Below are positions 1-11,906 of a stretch of DNA of 38,241 nt, piece by piece. The stretch spans positions 1 to 38,241 of the forward strand of contig JAPEVF010000432.1 of NCBI GenBank assembly GCA_029747585.1, written 5' to 3'. Source of the stretch: Pleurotus djamor. Its lineage: Eukaryota; Basidiomycota; Agaricomycetes; Agaricales; Pleurotaceae. How positions within the stretch are numbered: the stretch's first letter is position 1; each line of letters begins with the position of its first letter. A model generated the notes under the pieces. That model was not told the DNA's origin, did no database searches, and saw only the letters and a list, made by a program, of their open reading frames with translations. Position numbers and translations under genes: made by a program.

Positions 1-523
1 GAGGGAACGGAGCGGGAGCAGAACCTGGTGAGGATGGTTTTCTGTGTGGTGTGGCTGGAGTACCGCCAGAAGCAGTGCCCGGTGNAGACGGCCCCTTGAC
101 TGGAGGAGCAGGGATAGGAACAGGGGCTGGGACGGAAGGTTTCCTTTGTGCGGGAGGACCACTGGCGGGACCAGGCGCAGGTGGTATCTTCGGGGAGACT
201 GGAGCAGGAGCAGGTGCTGACGACTGCTTCTTGGGTCGAGTTTTCCGTGATGATCGCGCTCGTCTATATAGGCTTGAATACTGGTCCTGACAAACAAATT
301 GAGCGGCGGGCGGTATGGATCTACTACTCTAGATGAAACCCACATGCTGGGGGGCATCGTATTCATCTGCGAGGCGATTAACGCCACTCAGCACCGAGGT
401 ACTCTCGTATCCAGGCATATCAACATCGTAGCGGTCATCATCAGCTAAGATGATCGGCGACGCGTAGGTATAAAGGACACATGCCAGGACGACATAGGAA
501 CCGAGGACTTGATGGAGTTTCAT
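1..523 (-). CDS. SKL-0: secreted kinase-like protein, 5' part only (runs off the left edge)
   Basis: Only the first two exons lie in the window: 523-344 and 286-1, separated by a 57 nt intron with donor GTGGGT and acceptor CAG. Exon 1 begins MKLHQVLGSYVVLACVLYTY, a hydrophobic signal peptide, followed by an acidic segment (ADDDRYDVD). Exon 2 starts DQYSSLYRRAR, with a dibasic RR, and continues as a long Pro/Ala/Ser/Lys-rich linker like those of SKL-3 and SKL-4. The kinase-fold half must lie to the left. It is the only family member on the minus strand, about 10 kb from the main array, but it carries the family promoter module upstream (671-580). The 45 nt spacing between its two promoter blocks also matches SKL-3/4. 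There is one N at 85. Family membership is firm; completeness cannot be judged. Confidence 0.8.
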
Positions 524-579
524 TATGATAATCCAAGTGAAGAGTATCGATATAAGTTTGAAGGAGAGGAAAGAACTGA

Positions 580-671
580 CGGTCCAGCCGCGCAACTCGT
601 AGTGAGAATGAAAGAAGGGTATTGAGGATCAACCTGAGGAACAAAAGATCATTGAGAGCAGCAACTTTATA
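580..671 (-). promoter_or_regulatory. SKL promoter module of SKL-0
   Basis: Read on the minus strand, TATAAAG starts at 671. CCTCAGGTTGATCCTCAA occupies 639-622, and TTGCGCGGCTGGACCG occupies 595-580. The start codon is at 523. The same three-part arrangement precedes six other SKL genes. Confidence 0.75.
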
Positions 672-2293
672 CCAACCACGGACGCTCAATTTGACCTTGC
701 TTCCCGTGCATTGTCTTGGGACCTCTCGAATCTTGAGAAGCGCGTATCGAAAAATGGGGAAACGACAGCGATAGGATCCAACGGTGGAAAATCTCCGAGC
801 TATAAGGCAGAAAAACGTAGGCAATGAAGGCTGTGGGATGCTGATAACCCCCTTGGGAACTTCGCCTCGTCAGATCAAGGCCGCTCAGGCCGCCAGAGAA
901 CTTGGCAGGAAGCGAGAGTTTGGATAGTCCTATAGATGAACATCCCGCCGCTCGAAGTCATCTTGATGGATAGCCCTCCGTGCTACACGCTAGTATGTAG
1001 CGTGCAGCTGCACTTCCAAGGACCGAAGCAACCGAAGTCAAAGTACTTGGAAAGCGCCGAACATGATGCATGATGCTTGAGCTTGAGTGTTGACGGGTGA
1101 CCAGTTACACTTCTTGATCTGTTCGTACGTTTCTAAATTGATAAATCACAAAACAGAAGCGGCATTCGTAATACACACCGTAATCTGTATTCCTCTTCAA
1201 ATATGTTCCTATATCTCCGTCGCTCTTCCAATCGTTTCTGTTTCGTTCTCAATCTGTTCTAATAGCTCGTCAATTAGCACAAGGCTAGAGCTAGAGGCTC
1301 GACCTAAATTCAATGACCACTTTTCTTCAAAAATCTATAGATGAGACGGCGGGATTCCTATGGAATTGGAGCTTGTGCATCGACTGGTGCTTGGTGGTTG
1401 GGAGAAGGCAAACGAGAGGGCCTAGGCAAGGCCCAGGCGCCACTCGGAAGCGCTCGAGCACCATCCTAGGGGTGACAGGAGTAGCGTCGGTAAAAGCGAG
1501 GTTTGGGTGTTACCAGTGGCGGTTCTGTGTTTAAACTCTTCCAACCTCTCAAGTAAAAGGTAAAGAACGTATCTAAGGAGCTCACTACTGCTGCTGAATG
1601 GATTGAACGGCGGCCTGTAGTGAGAAGAGTAAGCGAGAGAAGCTGTTTGCAATTGTTGAAACCAACTTGAAACCAACACTTGGACTCTTCAACTCGCACA
1701 TCCACCATCAGAAACAAACGATGTTCGCAATCCTGAAATGCTTAACTCGAGTATCGGATAATTATGTCGATGCAAACCTTGGCTTCTACCACGGCATTGA
1801 ACATCATGGTGCGAATTCTATAGGATGCGGTACTTTGGAGGTACTCAGATAATGGCCAAGTTATTGGGGTATTTCCGATAGATATCCAGTATCTGAGCTC
1901 TCTCGGGAATCGGAAATCCATTCCATGCACCAACGGACCGCTTTCTCGATATTGACAGGAGCATCGCTTGTACGGACATCTCTCTAGGGTCCACACCCAT
2001 GCCACGAAAATGGCAGATGCGCGAAGCGGGGTACATCTCTCCCATTCAACGAGAAGCTGGGTTGAGAAGGACCGGAGAAACTTGCACATAGCCGGCCAAA
2101 TACGGGTTTTCTGACTCTTGGCCCGCCGGCCCGCTACATTTCGACCACTCTCCACAACGCTGTTCACGCGACTGAGCATCAAATGAATGGCTGCAAAAAC
2201 TTCGGCGTCGCTATGAATTCGAACTCACTCTCGACTATATAATGCAGCGGCCCCAAGCCTCATTCTTACTCGAATTCCCAGATTCCTGCCATT
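672..2293. other. Gene-poor stretch, 1.6 kb
   Basis: No gene is recognised. Open frames are short and overlap on both strands. The longest, on the minus strand between 2182 and 1742, has no recognisable domain and no family-like splice pattern. The right end is the promoter of the GH43 gene, with a TATA-like ACTATATAATG near 2233-2243. Confidence 0.5.
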
Positions 2294-3998
2294 ATGAAGT
2301 TCACATTCTTCAACATCCTCGTCCCGCTGGTTTTGGCAACGCTCGCGTATGCCATTCCCGGACCAGGTATCGTCTCTGGGAATACGTTCTCACATGACCC
2401 CACGATGTGTAAAGATAGCAGTGGAAAGTGGTTCGTCTTTTGTGAGTGCAAATTTCATGAATAAGTAGTCCGATATAATTAATGCGAGGAAACGACTTTC
2501 TAGCGACGGCTCCCGGAATAGAAATCCGCACATCAACAGATCGAACAGCTTGGACTTTGGTAGGAAAGGTTTGGCCTAATGGAGCGTCTTGGACCGACCC
2601 TTTCACACTTACTTCCAATGGGTACGTCTTGGGTTGCCTGCATATCGTTCATCCTCTAACTTATATTCTTGATCTCTCAGAAATCTCTGGGCACCTGGTA
2701 GGCTCCCCTCAACACATTCCGGAATCGAATCACCTACTACTTTGCTTAGATTGCACGGTCATCGGCAATACATTCTATGTGCGTTGTTTTTTCCCCGCTA
2801 CTCCGTCTCTGATCTTCTGACCCTTCGGTTCTTCATAAGTTGTACTATGCTGCATCCAGCTTCGGCTCGCAGAACTCTGCTATCTTCTTGGCAAAGTCAA
2901 CGTCAGGAATGCCTGGTAAGCTATTCTCTAGCCGTCCCTCGATGTCTCTTTCAACCTATTTTCTCATCCAGGGACATGGTCAAACGAAGGCCTCGTAACT
3001 CAGACCTCGTCCTCGAACAATTATAACGTCAGTCCTCGCCATCTTCTGTGCTATTTTTTCGTGCTAAATCTACTATCATCCTCTTTCTCTGACTTGGCAA
3101 ATACGCGAATACGTAGGCCATCGACCCCAAGTGCGTTCCCCACCTTCTTCTGAATCACTCTTAAACCGTTTCCTGACCCCTTTTCTTTCCCTTCTCTCCC
3201 GCCTAGTCTCATCATCGATGGAAGCAACTGGTACCTCGCCCTCGGCTCCTTCTGGACCGGCATCAAGCTCCTCCGTCTCAGCTCCTCCACCGGTAAACCC
3301 TCCAGCAGCTCCGTAACGTCCCTTGCTCAGCGGACGACCGCAAGCGGCGCTGTCGAAGCTGCTTCCGTCTTCAAGAGTGGCAACTTTTGGTATTTGTTTA
3401 CGTCCTGGGATAAATGTTGCTCTGGCACGAGCAGCACGTATAATATCCGTGTTGGGAGGTCTTCGAGGTGCGTTGTCATACTCACGCATCGTTGAGGACT
3501 GCTAGTGTTGACGGTGGCTTCTCCAGCGTTACGGGACCTTATGTTGATAAATCCAATGTTGCGCTGACTTCGGGTGGTGGTACCCTAGTTCTGTCCACTC
3601 ACGACTCGGTGAGCAGTGATCCAATAATTTATCAGAGGCTATAGAGTAATGAATTTAACGGCGGCCTCTATTATTTGTAGATCGTCGGACCTGGTGGCCA
3701 GGACATCATGTTGGACGGCGATGGCCCCATCCTCGTGTACCGTGAGTGTCGTCATTTTTCACGCCCTCTTATTCGAAGGATTCCTCTAATCTCACGTTCT
3801 TCCAGACTACTACACTTCGTCTGGTAGTTTCGTGAGTATTTCTCGTCATCGCCCGTTGTGTAGCCTACTCATGAGTCGTCTTTGGATGATAGCTTGGAAT
3901 CAACCGACTGGACTTCTCCAGTGGATGGCCCGTAAGCAAATATTCGATGTCTCAACAGGGGAACCAACTGATCTTGAAATGCATAGGTTGTCGTATGA
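2294..3998 (+). CDS. Secreted GH43 glycoside hydrolase, probable endo-1,5-alpha-L-arabinanase
   Basis: Thirteen exons give a 319-residue protein: 2294-2441, 2504-2621, 2681-2697, 2750-2778, 2840-2915, 2972-3027, 3117-3130, 3207-3467, 3506-3608, 3681-3741, 3806-3831, 3893-3931 and 3987-3998. The phases join throughout. Residues 1-20 are a signal peptide (MKFTFFNILVPLVLATLAYA). The three GH43 carboxylates are recognisable: Asp in SHDPTM (general base), Asp in AIDPN (pKa modulator) and Glu in SGAVEAASVF (general acid). Other family landmarks are NLWAPDCTV, YYAASSFGSQNSAIFLA and VGPGGQDI. The length fits a single-domain arabinanase that cleaves pectin side chains outside the cell. Xylan-active GH43 enzymes look similar, but GSQNSAIFLA and GPGGQ favour arabinanase. 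It converges on the copper transporter gene. Confidence 0.85.
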
Positions 3999-4375
3999 TT
4001 GCTGATGGTGATCATTGTACTCGGTGGTGTACGGAGCAATATTTCAACACTGAATCGCTAATCAATGCATTCGCTTGTCGTTGACTGAGGGAAATTGAGA
4101 ACCTTCCAGATACCACACGGTCGTAGAAACAAGGACCTTCGAAAGCGGCATGAAGGAGTGGGGATTTGACCCTGTCCATCGCAAAGCAAACAACGGCAAA
4201 ATTCGACAGTGTGAAGTGGTTCAATGCCAAAAAAAACTTATTGGACATCATGTATAGTACATCAGTCAGTTGAGAAACATGAACACATAAGCGACCGGCG
4301 GATTGAAGAAAAGAGGAGCGAAGGACAATAAAAACATAGGACGAAGTCGTAAGGCGGAGAAATCAAGTAATCGAG
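3999..4375. other. Convergent intergenic region
   Basis: This is the 3' flank shared by the GH43 and Ctr genes, which converge here. AATAAAA on the plus strand at 4327-4333 lies just beyond the Ctr stop codon. No gene is seen. Confidence 0.5.
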
Positions 4376-5263
4376 TTAGTGGCAGCCCATATCAGTCCTA
4401 CCACCAGAAAATCTCCCAAACAACACCTCTCCAACACCAGCACCGACGATGATTGATAGGATGAAGCCAACTTGGTATGTCCTACAATAACACATCAGCG
4501 TCAACGAAGATAGCGAAAGCAGTTAAACCTCACTGACATAACAGCCAACATCAGAGCAAACCCAAGCGTAGCATGCACAGCGTGAATAAGGCCCCTTACG
4601 AGATCCCGCGATAATGCGAAGGGTGGGATTCGCCTCCGATCGATGAGACCAACGTCAACGGGGTGATCGGGGGACTGAACGTGGACATGAGAGCCAGCCA
4701 AAAGCTGACTTTCAACATCTCCATCACGGTCTTGTACCCGACTCTGTCCAAGGCTATGGCTCCTTGCGTGTTTGCTCAACGCAATGCCTTGACCGCTGAG
4801 GAAAACGAGAAGAAAAGGGTATTAGGACGAGAGCGACGATCACGGAAAGCAGAGGAAGAGGGACGTACGTCGTAGCCCAGTGAGCTGCCATCACGACCTT
4901 CCCGGTGGCGACTAAACGTTCGAAGACGGCAAGGAGGAAAAGACCAAGACAAGCCCCGATCATGGCACCAGCGCTCGTGGGAGCCCACCCCAAGAACCAG
5001 AGGGTATCTCCAGGTTGCGTATGAAGGTACATGACCATCATGTTCATTGCCTTTTCCAACAACGGAAGAACCAACGTCAACTCGAGGTCCGAACTTGCGC
5101 AAGGCGTTGAAAAAGCACTTACACCCATGTCGGATTGACTACCCATGTCAGAATGCTCGTCCGCATCCATTTCCATGCCCATGCCCATATCATGTTGCGC
5201 AGAGGCAGTTGATATAGCCACGAAAAGGCAAGCTAGAACACACGAAGCACGAAGGGAAATCAT
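4376..5263 (-). CDS. Ctr-family copper transporter
   Basis: Four exons (5263-5123, 5050-4869, 4795-4529, 4481-4376) give 231 residues. The start is the Met of MISLRASCVLACLFVA, a cleavable or signal-anchor-like hydrophobic segment. It is followed by a Met/His-rich copper-scavenging stretch (QHDMGMGMEMDADEHSDMG) facing outside. TM1 contains LWFLGWAPTSAGAMIGACLG. TM2 contains MLAVM, the Mx3M copper-selectivity motif of the family. TM3 ends GAGVGEVLFGRF with the expected GxxxG-type helix packing. The cytosolic loop between TM1 and TM2 is basic and Ser-rich. Ctr proteins act as trimers importing Cu(I) across the plasma or vacuolar membrane. The last intron needs a GTTTAA donor, which is atypical, so that junction is the weakest part of the model. 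Confidence 0.85.
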
Positions 5264-6300
5264 CGCGACTTGGAAAGTGCGGATGAAGAGGGAAAGGGAA
5301 AGTTGAGTTCGAACGAAGGAGACGAAGCGTTAGGCCCGTCAAAAGCTAGAAGAGGGGGTCCAACCAAGATAAATGGGTGACAAGAGCGTCACAAGTCACA
5401 ATTCAAGCAAATTATAATTTTATTTCCTGTGAGAACGAGGCCCGGTAACAGCGAGAGGAACGGTAGCAAAAATTTTATTCGACGTCAAGAAGGTCCCGAG
5501 TCATCCCCGAGCCATTCCCTGAGTAACCAGACACATTCAAACAAGGGTCAACTGACAAACGGCAGAGGGGAACCCGAGGAAACCAGAGGACAGCCGAGGC
5601 CGGCGATGAGCAGGCCCACATGATAATAGTCTTATCACATCGCTGACACCTGGAGGTGCTTCGTGATGAGAGGTCGATGGATAGGGCATCGAGTACGCGG
5701 TAAGCAGCAACCGAAGACATTGACATAACGCTCGAAATTTTTCTGATGGAACATTCGCCAGGGGAAAAATCGGGGATAGCAGTAGGCAGGAGAGAACAGC
5801 ATCGGACGTCGCAAAGCAGAGCTCGAGAGCGAAAGCAAGAAAAAAGATGGACAGAATTCCCTTCAGCGTCCTCGAAAAGCCGTTACTGAGCAGGAGGCTG
5901 AGTAGAATGAAAAGGAGGCGATAGGAGGTGACAGGAGAATTACAGAAGATGTATAAAGGAAGCCTCAAGGGTGGTCGTCGCAGCGGGCGATGAGGAAGGC
6001 AAGACGGTATCTGCAAACTGATGTAGGAAGTAAAATGTTNGGGGGGAAAGGAAGGAAGAGAGAACGGAGACGGGTTGAGGTATTTGTGCGTTTTCGTGAT
6101 TGTGGCGTGGGACCAAGATGAGACATTTCTCCGATTGGTCGAACGACCGCCCTTCGCCTTCATGCTCCCCACTCGATGCCTACCAATACTGCTACTAATC
6201 CATTGCCTGTCCACTCCACCGTGCAGCACATCCCTTTTTAGAAAGCTATAGATACACAGAGTTCACATCATACATTCGTAGTACGTCTACAAGGATAGAA
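5264..6300. other. Intergenic region between Ctr and farnesyltransferase genes
   Basis: This region is upstream of the Ctr gene and downstream of the farnesyltransferase gene. A 230-codon open frame on the minus strand (6229-5537) crosses an N and is low-complexity. It has no recognisable domain, so I do not call it a gene. It could be long untranslated leader or promoter sequence. Confidence 0.45.
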
Positions 6301-8139
6301 TCAAGCCTTCTTGGTCCTCTGCGGAACACTCTGCTTGTAGAAATACGCCATAATGCCCTCCGTATGCGTAGCAGTCAAGTTGAACAGTGGATGTGTAGCG
6401 TTCTAGGATCATGTGTAAGCGAGGGAACGATGAAATATGGTCTTGGTACTTACGACGCGGTTAACATCCCCTCCGACCAACTTCGACCCCGTCTCATCTT
6501 CTGACCAAGAGAGCGATGACAGGAATATTTCTTTGCGGAGTTGGCCTAGAGGTGTACCTATGGACAAAAGCAGTGGTCAGGACGGTTAACATGGATTGGC
6601 AGGTTGGGATTATGAATTTATGAGACAAACGAGGGAGGACCAACTTACCATCATTCGGCGTCGGTGTCCACGCGTTAGCGATCTGCTCTCGCCGCGTAGC
6701 CGAAGGTTGGACGCGATGCTGAGCAGAAGACAAGCCAGAGAGACAGTACATCGTATGGTATGCGTCTGCATTCCTAAACGCGGACGCAACAAGTGGAAGA
6801 TGATTAGGTTACAGGTATCAATGATGCAGGAGTAGGAGACGTACTTGGGTGGTTTATCACGTAGCCCGCCATTGGGATGTTGACCTGCGAAGAGGATATA
6901 TTCTTGGAGGGCAGTCCTATTGAAGAGTGCGTCTATTAGGTATGAATCAGTAGGAGGCGACACATGGAGGGAGGACAGAACATGTACCATCGACGTCAGT
7001 CCACGACTGCTCTTCCGTGCTTTCATTCTCTGGCGGCTCCGTAGCGACATCGCCCAAACCAGCCGACACTCCAAGGACCTCCAGCAACGCAAACGCCCCA
7101 CCAACCCACCACGAATAACACCCGTCCACCAGCTTGTTCGTCCTCCCCTTGAAGCCACCAATTTCCACCGCCGAACCCTGCATATTCACCAACCATCGCA
7201 ATAGTGATTTCGTATTGATTTGCGGCGCAGAGGAAGACGAAGCGATGAACGGCCGTAGCATCACCCACGCGGCGAGTGCGCAAAAGGTATAACCACCATG
7301 TGCCTCACCCAGTGGTGGTCGGGGACTGGAGAGGAGAGATTCCGGGGATGGCGTGTCTGAGGAATAATAGGGCTGAGAAGCAGATGAGAAGCCGCCTTCG
7401 TATGTCTGCAGCGAAGCAATGAAGGAAGCAGTGCCTTGGACTAGCTCCGGAGTCAGGATGTCGAGGAGAGTTGCGGTGACGAGGAGACAGTAGATGCCTC
7501 GGACATCGACTTCTGCATGGTGGGCGACGAGGAAGGAGCCGTCTGGCTGTTTCAGGGACATGAAGAACTGATACATCTTCTGGCTGGGGACTGATGGGTA
7601 AGAGTGAGGAGGAGAATGGGCAAGTGAGACACGCACCGATCTATCTGATCCCATCCTCCTTTGTCCCCAGGTTTGCCTGCGATGGCCAGTGCACAGACAG
7701 CCGCGTAGGTTGGCAGTAGATGAGGCGACTGTCCCGGACCCCCTCCGAATCCACCATCAGGATGCTGCCATGATAGGATAGTATCGATCGCTCTAAAGGA
7801 AACCTCAGAGACCGCCCAACTTTAGGAGATCTAACGGCACGCGCACCTCTGCTTATTCCCTGGATCCAATCCAACCTGCAACAAACTCAAACCCTGCAAC
7901 GTCCAGAACATCAGCCACGGCTGGCTCGCATCCTGACTCGTGTAACGCTCCGGAAAGCCTTGGATGAGATTGCGTGCGATAAACTGGAGATGTGCGGTTC
8001 TTTCGAGTTTTGGCTTTTGTGCCGAAGGTAGCGATGGGTCTGGAATGTGTTTGCGCAAGATCGATTCAGTTTCGTGTTGCGTCGACGCAGTAGGAGTTGG
8101 GAATCCGTCAGTTGGTGTGGGTCGAAGTGAGGCAGTCAT
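6301..8139 (-). CDS. RAM1: Protein farnesyltransferase beta subunit
   Basis: Seven exons (8139-7847, 7792-7637, 7583-6988, 6932-6845, 6773-6649, 6557-6454, 6402-6301) give 487 residues in frame. Alpha/alpha-barrel prenyltransferase repeats are clear: HPDGGFGGGPGQ, YEGGF, GGYTFCALAAW and EIGGFKGRTNKLVDGCYSWW. The catalytic zinc ligands are present: Asp and Cys of LVDGCYSW and His of AYHTMYCLSGLS. GGLRDKPPK distinguishes it from geranylgeranyltransferase subunits. With an alpha subunit encoded elsewhere, it transfers farnesyl to the Cys of CaaX proteins (Ras, Rho and mating pheromones). Its substrates here would include the two pheromone precursors at 33.3-34.1 kb, which end in CTIA and CTIS. 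A Pro/Ser insert after YEGGF (SSDTPSPESLLSSPRPP) is lineage variation. Confidence 0.93.
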
Positions 8140-10569
8140 GGTGCTGCTAAAGGGAAGGAATGAACTGGGAAAGAACAAAAGAAAAGAAACATGGCCGGCA
8201 AGAACTGAGGTCGAAGATCAAGATCTCAGTCAGGAACACCTCGTAATCTCAAGCGCTTGATACTGCAAGCGCCCACCTAACCCAGCACCTCGTCTGCAAA
8301 ATTTGTGCAAAATCGTTCTAAAGCCCCAATCAAAATGTGGGCGATCTTAATGCGCATTTGGGAGCGATGACAAGAAAGTCCTAGAAGCGCTCTGGCGGGC
8401 TGAATCGACGCCTTCAGCAAGACAATGCCAAAAGCTGGTTGAAAGCTGGACAAGTCGAGCGAGAAGTAGAGTAGACCTATGGCTTTAGTAGTTTTAGTAT
8501 GTTTTCAATGGGTTTTTGGGCTGGATGACGCACCTTGTTACTACAGCTTCCTCGCCTCAAACGAGGATATGGGCTTATACTACGGCTCGCTATGACGCAT
8601 ATAGTCAGGTTATTCGGGGACCAAAGAAGTGACAAAATATTCACTAAATTCTCTATGCCTACTGCTGATCCCACCGCTTCCCGTAAACCGGAAGCGACTC
8701 AGTTTCTAGCTGGACCCATCAGGAATGTAAATGATTCTCTTGGGCACACGCCAACTTTGCTAATCCTTTGATTCAGCCTCTCGTAAGCATATAAGGAGAT
8801 GGACGTACCACATACCTTCGTGGGCGTACAGCGTTTCGGACAAGGTTCGAGCGGGAGGTATATCGCTTCCACGCCGACTACGCCGACTAATCCTTATAAA
8901 ACCACTCACATATACTTTGCCTAGGACATCGCATTGNCCCCCCCAATGCTTGAGCTTGGAGCTCCAAGAGAATCACAGGGGTATGGACAGCTGAATTCTG
9001 GTAGACTCGTAGGACGAGAGCAAGTTCGATTGTGATGGTGGTGGTTGAGAGAGAGAGAGGCCCAAACACAGCAGCAAACATCGAGGGTTTGCAGCCGTGT
9101 GAAAGCCGCATTTCGCGAGAAATAAGGGCGAAGAGCTCCTCCTAGGGTGGATGACCGCTATCTCAACGTTCCTCTTCTTTGATGGAGTATGAACGATGCG
9201 TCTACGACAAGGAAAGGGGTAAAAGAGGGACGCCTCAGGAGGGTCTCCTATCCTTGAATCATCGGATTTGGCACTTTCGGGAAGTTTTGAGTGACCTGAC
9301 ATGCGCGAGGACCAACGGAAGGCATGAAGAAACTAGGTCATGTGTCTCATGCTATTCTATGGACGACACGCCATAGGTTTCAGGAGGTGTCGAGAGTTTT
9401 CTACACCAAGGAGAGTTGCTTGAGATAATTACATGATCGATTTTGTATGCGCTGGGAAGGAATTGCGGAAGACTCAGGCATCCCAAAGAAATTGTATCTA
9501 GGGCTACGGGTGCTAGGCACGAAGCAATTTCCGAGTTGGTCGTGTCGTTCATCTTTCAAGGAGACCAAGAACGATTGGATTGGTGGCGTGGAGGACTCGG
9601 ACTCAGTCCCCAGCAGCAAGAAGAGCTCGCGAGTAGACCTAGATTGTCTTAATATCAGAGACTCGCTATTGCGAATCATTCGTGGATTTGGGGTACGAGA
9701 ACGACGTGTTATCTTCCGGGAAAAAGCATGACCTCTCTGACAGTCCTGTAACGTGCAGTGCAGACCCGGGCTGCATCGGATACGATATGCATAGACTGGG
9801 CTCAGTAGTCTGACGGTGTACGAAGATAACGTTACCTTAAAGCAGACTCAAGGAGATAAGGATCATGGACTTGGGGAGGTATCCGAGTCTCCGATTCCAG
9901 TTCGCATCTTCTAGGGTGTATTACTAGTATTCGGTGGAGAGATTGGCTGCAATACTTACGCGAGGCTCCATCATAGTCGGTGTCATTAAAACTTGGCCAC
10001 TTGAGCAGCATCAAAACCAAGAAGTTTGGGGTTGTCGTCGAGTCAGCTAGCAAGCGCTTATGCTAGCGCCGAGAACTTTTCTGATTTTCTCAGCTTCAAG
10101 CTCATGATGCCATGTCGCACTAGTACTTTGCTCCTACCAAGGCGTTCATCTTCATATTCAAACATTGTCCTCGGCGAGCTCTCGTAACCGGGAAACTTCC
10201 AACTTCATGGCAACGCTTCTAGCGCCAGAACTGGCTCTACTGTACTCTTCCATGCCATGGCCGACCACGGCGCTATCAGACAAACGGTATACTTGATACC
10301 TCTTTCAACTAGTCGGTGCCTACGTATCAGGATGATGTATAGGACTATAAATAAGAGTAAGTTCCATTCCTAACTCAATTCTTTTGACCTATAATTAACT
10401 TCTGCACTAGGACAATATGCTCCCCCTTCCGGCTGGGAGACGTTTTACGAAGCCTTCGACAAGCCTTCGATGCTTAAGACTCCAAGAGACATTACCTGGT
10501 ATAAGAACTGCTGGTCAATGAAGGATTCGAACGACAACACCGACATTCTCTTGTCGTGTCATCGTCATC
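8140..10569. other. Gene-poor stretch, 2.4 kb
   Basis: No gene is recognised. Several open frames of 65-110 codons overlap on both strands around 8.9-9.7 kb without domains, family similarity or convincing splice signals. An N at 8937 sits beside a C-run. The last 230 bases are the SKL-1 upstream region, with TATAAATA at 10346-10353 and a possible leader intron ending CACTAG near 10411. Confidence 0.45.
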
Positions 10570-11906
10570 ATGAACTTCCGAGGATCCTTCCCCTTTTTCC
10601 TGGTGCTCGGAATCGCTCTGGCGGCGGCGTCTTCACCAGCCAATATAGCGCCCCCGATTTCCGACGAAGAGTCAAAGTCGACGCTCCGGGCTCGTGATGG
10701 CTGGAGCCTCAGGTTCCCGCGTTCGTTCGCGGCTGAGGCGATTCAGCAGGTCAGTCATCTGTCGTCTCCGTATCACTTCGAGAGATTGACACCAATGGCT
10801 TACCTCGGAAGCATGCCGACGGGGACGATGTTCCCAAAAGAAAAGGAGCTCCCCCACCTCCGCCCCCGCCTCCTCCGAAGCCCAAATCTAACAAGCAACA
10901 ACCTGCGCCGAAGGCCAAACCCAGTCCGGGGAAACAATCTGCTCCGAAAGCTAAGCCTGGTCCGGGGAAACAACAAGCCAAAAATAACAGACCCGCGAAA
11001 AACGGCGCGTCCTGCGCCATCAGACGACGTGGTATACTCATCGGAAAACGCGCTTTTGATCCTGGTTGTGGTAAGGCAACATCACGCGTCGAGAATGTAC
11101 TCACCTCCTTGACCTGCCTCAGATGAAGCCAGTCTCACTCTTGGCGGTGTGACGAAGCCAATCAAGAAAGTCGGTCAACAAGGCAATTCTGCCATCACGT
11201 ACCAGGTCACAGGTGGCTGGCCTGACCCTACAAACGGACAAGTCGTTACTGCTTATGCCAAAACCGGTAAAAGTACGTTACGCTGCTCTTCACTGTCCAC
11301 GTTCGCGTTCGTTTCCGATCCCTTTGACTCATGATTCTCTTTCTTACAGCCCCCGCCGAAACTTTTGCATCCGAGATCAAATGGCTCGGCAAGACCGATC
11401 AACTCCTGGCTGAAGGCAAATTTGGAGACCGGCAATTTATCGTCTTCCATGGTGTGTCTGGGAAGAAAGACATTGTGGGCACGACGTACTGGACGAACCT
11501 CGCGGAGAAGTTTATGCGGAAGGGGGATATAGCTGGGTGCGAAGCGGAGGTGAAGAAGACCTTGTTGCCGTTGATTTTGAAGGAGGCGAAGGTCTATGTG
11601 TACGTTCTCGTCACGAAGAATCTAATACGCAAAACTAACTGTTGGTGCTCACAGGGATAAATACAAGGTTCTCCACACAGACGTTCAACCAGGAAACGTC
11701 CTTTGGGACGCAGCTGGTACCGATCCGACTCTCATTGACTGGGGCCGAGCGGAAGAGGTAGCTGCGGTATGTTTGCATATTTCCTTTCAACGTCTCCTCT
11801 CATTGATGTATCGTAGTGGGATAACGCTATTGCAGATCGTGTGACCAAGCAGGCGACGTTCTCATTCTTGAAAGGAGATGAAAAGATCTGCCACGATCTC
11901 AGATAG
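10570..11906 (+). CDS. SKL-1: secreted kinase-like protein
   Basis: Six exons (10570-10749, 10812-11070, 11123-11272, 11350-11599, 11655-11766, 11817-11906) give 346 residues. Residues 1-21 form a signal peptide whose sequence departs from the other copies. Exon 2 opens with VPKRKGAPPPPPPP (Kex2-like KR, then polyproline), continues Lys/Pro/Gln-rich, and ends in GASCAIRRRGILIGKRAF and a second Cys. The kinase-fold part (about 147-346) has a strand like GNSAITYQV, a candidate beta3 Lys in AYAKTGK, a candidate helix-C Glu in FASEIKWLGK, catalytic HTDVQPGNVLWD and LIDWGRAEE, where DWG replaces DFG. The nearest relative is SKL-2, with the same 112 nt exon 5 and the C-terminal FSFLKGDEKIC. The family's TATA-initiator module is absent. 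The substrate is unknown. Confidence 0.82.

Noticed and set aside
1742..2182. 146-codon minus-strand open frame upstream of GH43
   Set aside because: No recognisable domain or splice context, and equally plausible fragments exist in other frames of the same strand.
5537..6229. 230-codon minus-strand open frame
   Set aside because: Low-complexity, crosses an N, no domain, and it sits in the upstream region of the Ctr gene.
9401..9731. Overlapping open frames on both strands around 9.4-9.7 kb
   Set aside because: Neither strand shows a domain, good start context or splice pattern; opposite-strand mirror frames are expected by chance.
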